Source: Pristionchus mayeri (Eukaryota > Nematoda > Chromadorea > Rhabditida > Neodiplogasteridae). From it: 64,000 bases of DNA. The position numbers and the translations under genes were made by a program. The DNA lies in the NCBI GenBank assembly GCA_036245805.1, contig BTRK01000003.1:22843292-22907291 (forward strand), read 5' to 3'. This document shows positions 60,387-64,000 of this stretch, piece after piece. The notes below the pieces were generated by a model. The model had not been told where the DNA came from, did no database searches, and worked only from the letters and a program-made list of their open reading frames with translations. Position 1 is the stretch's first letter. Every line of letters starts with the position of its first letter.

Positions 60387-61515
60387 TCAATGACTCTTCG
60401 TGAGGACCCTATGGGTGATGAATGCTCCTAACCCCACCAAGGATACACCAGTGGCAACAAAGATAAGCGATGATCTTCGGGAGGGTGGTTGACGTGCAGG
60501 GGGAGGGGCGGGTTGACGAACGACTCCTCGAGGTTGCGAGCGACGAGCAATTACATTCTCAGCCATTTTCACGAATCCAGCCTGCAAAGATTAATTTATT
60601 GGAACTTATAATATAAAGCGGGTGAAAAAACGATAAATAGTGGTAACAACAAAGGAGAGACGATAAAGGGGCTCTCGCTATCGAGTCATGAGTCATCCTT
60701 CCCCCTTCGTGACTAATCGCTCTCCCCCATCCCAAAGATTCACCACCTACAGACCTCTTCCTAACTCGATATTGGTCACTTACCCAGCTTCTCATTGAAT
60801 CGATCCACGTCAATCTGATCTTTCCATCAATATACTTGCTGGTGTAGAGGGCGATCAATCCCAGTTCCCTTCTATTTCCTTCTTTCGCTTTCTGCACGCA
60901 GATCAAACCAGCAAACGCTATTAGACCGACCTGAAACGCAACCTAAAGTCATTGGAGTATCTTCTGGAGAGAAAAACTAACCATTCGTCCAAAGGACATT
61001 TCATCCTGAATGTCCGTTTCGCGCCTCCCAAATGCATCAACGGTCTAAACGATTCATACTATTATTTAAGGTGTTATAATGCAGTGATACCTGACAATAC
61101 TTCTCGTAATGAAGGCCTTCGTCAGCGAATAGATCTTCGCTCAATTCGATCAATTCATTTCGATTCCTCTCTTCGAATATCTCGCACGTCGTTCTCAATG
61201 TCCATCTTCTCCCTCTCCTTCCCTTCCTTCTCTCACCTCATTGCATCGTGTTCTATTCGTGCTCCTTCGGGTACATCCGGAGCCTCGTGCCTGCCAGGGA
61301 TCAATCATCACACTTACTATTTCACGCTGTTATTATCACAACATAATCGAGTATAGGCATAAGTGTACCACTCTAGTCCGTCCTTGGCTAATCTCCACAC
61401 GATGTAATCAGTCACGAATCCCTCCGCTGCCAATCGAGGATCCTGCACCAGTTGGATAATGGAAGGTTCACAGAGGATTGGCTACCTCCCAGTCGTGTTC
61501 GTATCCCGTACCCAT
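60387..61515 (-). CDS. ced-9: Bcl-2 family apoptosis regulator, CED-9 orthologue
   Basis: Anti-apoptotic Bcl-2 protein of the mitochondrial outer membrane; in C. elegans CED-9 restrains CED-4. Seven exons (61486-61515, 61369-61442, 61237-61290, 61091-61193, 60982-61044, 60784-60930, 60387-60581) give 221 residues with every phase matching. BH4-like helix: FVTDYIVWRLAKDGLEW (17-35). Then APDVPEGARIEHDAMR, an IFEERNRNE helix, BH1: MSFGRMVGLIAFAGLICVQK, BH2: WIDSMRSWAGF, a Pro/Arg-rich linker, and a C-terminal tail anchor SSLIFVATGVSLVGLGAFIT followed by HRVLTKSH. The N-terminus is only about 15 residues before BH4, against a much longer leader in C. elegans CED-9 (280 residues). It lies 315 bases downstream of SDHC on the same strand. 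Confidence 0.9.
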
Positions 61516-61574
61516 CTCCTTCTTCCCTCACTTTCGTCTCTGCTCGCTGATTGGAGTCACCTTTAATTTTTTGT

Positions 61575-61580
61575 TTTATT
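61575..61580 (-). promoter_or_regulatory. Candidate poly(A) signal between SDHC and ced-9
   Basis: AATAAA on the minus strand 250 bases past the SDHC stop and 60 bases before the ced-9 ATG. AATCAG, a possible acceptor, follows within about 30 bases, so the spacing is unusually tight and the true site may differ. Confidence 0.35.
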
Positions 61581-61829
61581 TTCTTCTCATCTCGACAAAC
61601 GACGCGATTACACGGATGGAGAAAAGACGCGACGAAATCGAGTGAGAAATATCGGAACGAATACAAGAGACGTATGAATAATGTGTTGAAGAGAGACAGA
61701 ACCGGGTATAGTGACTCTCCCTAGTGAAAAAAGGTTTCATATACATCTAATCTATCTACTATGCTGTTTTCAAACGAGAAATTATCATTCGAGGCTATGT
61801 TCACTATCGGTCAAAGAATGGGAGGGAAT

Positions 61830-63425
61830 CTAAGCAGTCTTCTTCTTGTCACAGCTCTTGTTGCACTGCGAACGGATCACGACCAGAGTGGCCAGAAGGA
61901 CCGAGAAGCCAATGACGAAGTAGGCACCCTTGTACACCGAGACTAGATCCGTTCCCTGCAATACCCATCAATATCTAGTGACAGCCAACCACCAAGTTAC
62001 AACAAATAAGAATAATAAAAAAACCTTAGCCAGATCGAATCCGAGGAATCGGACACCGTTGATAGTGTGGAAGATGATGGGGAAGGCGATGATCCACTTG
62101 AAGAGAGCAGTCACCACCGAGGGAAGGTTCAGTCTGCCAATTTAACTAACGGGGTAGGATATATCAACCAGACTAAATAGACACGATGCTTTCAATTTAA
62201 TTTGAACAGGATTCACAGAAATATAATACCCTCGAACGAATTCTATGAAGGTAGTGAAGTCGACAGGAAGGACGGCGAATCCGACACCGCCCACTAGAAG
62301 AGCGCCACCCATCACGCATCCAGAGATACGATGGAGACCAGACACATACCTATACCATCAAATGTTAATGTGATTGTATGATAATAATATTGTGGAAAAC
62401 AGATGTTTCTTTTTTGGTCATAAATATAAAAGCATGCCGCCAATTATTTTTTTACTGACTCAATTCATTTAAAGTTACCCAACAACCGTGCAAAATTTTT
62501 AAATTGGCGCCTGAACAATACCTTACCGCGAATTTGCATGAACATGCACTAAGTACCGTATTTTAAAATGCGCGGTTTGTTTAAATATTGTGTAATCGAT
62601 TATGTGGGCTTAATATTGAAGTTTTTGCTGTTGAAATATATATTTCTACAACCGGGGGAGAAGCGAGGATAAAATTGGTATAGAACCGGGCTTGTGAACG
62701 CTAATTACCGCACACAGAATATTCATATTTCAAACCTCGCGGGAAAATCGGTCTTGATCAGGGTAGCGCAACACATGTTTTGAGGTCGATTCTGTGACTA
62801 ATTATTGATTTTCTGATTTTATTAGTATTGCATTTCTACTAGTCTCTTTTATGTCTACCAGTTTCAGGAATAAAAATATAAGCCATTTTGACGGTTTTTG
62901 GGTAACTTTAAACAATGTTGAGGTGCATATTTTGTTTTACAAAAAGAAATATTTTTTGTGGTTAGTTGCAAACGCATTAAGAAGAAAGTTATATTGTAGT
63001 ACAAGGTTCGCAATTCACGAGTAAGCAGCTGGTAGATATTTTTCATATTTTTTGCAACCTTACCAAACAACCATTGAGAATATAAGCAATACTATAATTA
63101 CAAAGAATAAAAGCAAGGACAGAAGAAAAATGACTTACCAAGTCCATTGGGGAGCATAGATCTGGAGATGAGGAGAGATGGGACGACCGAGCGATTTCTG
63201 CTTCATGAGGTACTCCCATCCAAGCTTCTGAATGTTTTGGGATATGAGGAAAATCCGAACGTTGACAATCATGAATAACATTGATCCATTCCAATAAGGT
63301 TCAGAATGGGAAGAATATACCTGGATGGGCGTCTTAAGCTCCTCAGTTCTCCTGACAGAGGTGCAGAGCGTACGGCTGACAATCTGACGAGAAGCAATTC
63401 TCGAAGCTCCGAGGAGAAGAACCAT
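61830..63425 (-). CDS. mev-1: Succinate dehydrogenase cytochrome b560 subunit (SDHC)
   Basis: Membrane anchor of respiratory complex II, binding heme b and ubiquinone in the inner mitochondrial membrane. Five exons (63321-63425, 63139-63227, 62230-62349, 62025-62133, 61830-61955) give 182 residues, normal for the family. A basic presequence (LLLGASRIASRQIVSRTLC) leads to SLGRPISPHLQIYAPQWTW, the quinone-site signature. SGLHRISGCVMGGALLVGGV follows, then WIIAFPIIFHTINGVRFLGF, whose histidine is in the position of the heme ligand, and a third helix YFVIGFSVLLATLVVI. The C-terminus is CNKSCDKKKTA. The 789-base second intron holds a small inverted-repeat element. First gene of the SDHC-ced-9 pair and divergent from the plus-strand gene at 63810. 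Confidence 0.95.
62469..62912. mobile_element. MITE-like element in an SDHC intron
   Basis: Terminal inverted repeats: TTAAAGTTACCCAACAACCG at the left, and the complement of TTAAAGTTACCCAAAAACCG at the right. About 444 bases, AT-rich, no coding capacity. The same terminus occurs once inside the element at 57892. Confidence 0.6.
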
Positions 63426-63809
63426 CTTGTAACTTAAATGAGGATTTACTAATAAAATATCACAATTTAAAAACCTACTCACGACAACCATATAGCATTA
63501 AGGTACTCGACTATTGTGCATTAGATTATAGTTCATCAAACACCACAAAATGTAAGCTTAAAACGTTGTAAACACAAAAAAAACAGAGCAACCCTTTCTG
63601 TCATGTGTCATTTTAAATCACACGCAGACAAGTGATTCTGCGTCTACAGTATTTTTTACACCAATGTTATTCAGTTATCAAAATACTGTAATTGATTTGT
63701 CATTGATTTTTCTTTGATATTCTAATGGGATTCGAGCACAATGAATTCCAACCTAATATATTTTTTCGAATGGCTCGTCCTCCTCTCATTCGTTCTCAGT
63801 TCGTCAAAG
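63426..63809. other. Divergent promoter region
   Basis: AT-rich interval between SDHC (minus) and the acidic-protein gene (plus). It must hold the promoter of the SDHC-led operon and that of the right-hand gene. No gene seen. Confidence 0.5.
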
Positions 63810-63978
63810 ATGACTGGTGGAGGACCTGCTCAGAAAAGAATGAAGTTGCAGGTGAAATCGGTTGTGATCGATTTTCGTTACCGTATTCTTTAGAATCGAG
63901 CTAGCGATCGCGAGGAAGATGAAGATGATGAGGAGGGAGGCGAGATGGAAGATGCCCTTGTGACTATCAAGCAGGAAT
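63810..63978 (+). CDS. Start of an acidic nuclear-type protein, truncated by the window edge
   Basis: Exon 1 (63810-63851) reads MTGGGPAQKRMKLQ behind TTCTCAG nine bases upstream, a likely trans-splice site. It joins in phase to exon 2 (63894-63978): NRASDREEDEDDEEGGEMED, then ALVTIKQE, followed by a GTGGGT donor. A short basic patch and a long acidic run suggest a nuclear protein. Too little is present to assign a family. Confidence 0.6.
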
Positions 63979-64000
63979 GTGGGTAGATCACTCCCTCTCC

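Noticed and set aside
60387..60566. A separate 59-residue tail-anchored protein starting MAENVIARR
   Set aside because: It is the last exon of the CED-9 orthologue, linked in phase to BH2 in the preceding exon.

Overview
The window is from a nematode nuclear genome. Genes are intron-dense with short introns ending mostly in TTTCAG or TTGCAG. Several starts sit directly behind a TTTCAG-type acceptor with no usable upstream exon, as expected for spliced-leader trans-splicing. Same-strand genes are packed at operon-like spacing, and the set includes a Bcl-2 protein of the CED-9 type behind succinate dehydrogenase cytochrome b560, an arrangement known from C. elegans. Long purine/pyrimidine-rich stretches, many G or C homopolymer runs and two recurrent short intronic motifs recall rhabditid or diplogastrid genomes. 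I cannot name the species. Many of the genes are, from memory, chromosome III genes in C. elegans.

Layout. 1-4.6 kb: GA-rich, no gene seen. 4.8-7.7 kb (minus): a tandem pair of small multi-pass membrane proteins, probably one operon; the upstream one ends in a PPxY-type tail like LAPTM proteins. 8.1-9.5 kb (plus): UCP4-type mitochondrial carrier. 9.5-12.7 kb: low-complexity. 12.7-14.8 kb (plus): GILT-type thiol reductase. 15.2-16.9 kb (minus): ubiquitin-like plus AN1 zinc-finger protein (ZFAND4 type). 17.2-24.7 kb (plus): phosphorylase kinase alpha subunit, holding in its introns an antisense ribosomal eL36 exon fossil and a complete antisense gene for a small secreted acidic protein. 25.1 kb: tRNA-Asn. 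25.5-28.1 kb: S28 serine carboxypeptidase. 28.6-30.4 kb: mitochondrial malate dehydrogenase. 30.6-34.2 kb: mitochondrial ribosomal protein mS31, carrying a 1.17-kb foldback element in an intron.

34.3-40.5 kb: pyrimidine-rich with only weak exon candidates. 40.5-45.7 kb (plus): Gln/Met/Pro/Ser-rich nuclear-type protein with a mariner-like element in a long intron. 46.3-48.0 kb (minus): protein tyrosine phosphatase. 49.0-51.2 kb (plus): TRM9-type tRNA wobble-uridine methyltransferase. 51.7-63.4 kb (minus): a co-oriented run, in transcription order SDHC, ced-9, ARPC2, a PSMD5-like proteasome chaperone and an unrecognised gene. 63.8 kb to the edge: start of a plus-strand acidic protein.

Working together: mitochondrial functions recur (UCP4, MDH, SDHC, mS31, CED-9 at the outer membrane). 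SDHC-ced-9 and probably ARPC2 and PSMD5-like look co-transcribed. Exon structures were read by eye from splice sites, reading frame and family similarity; no search or transcript data were available.
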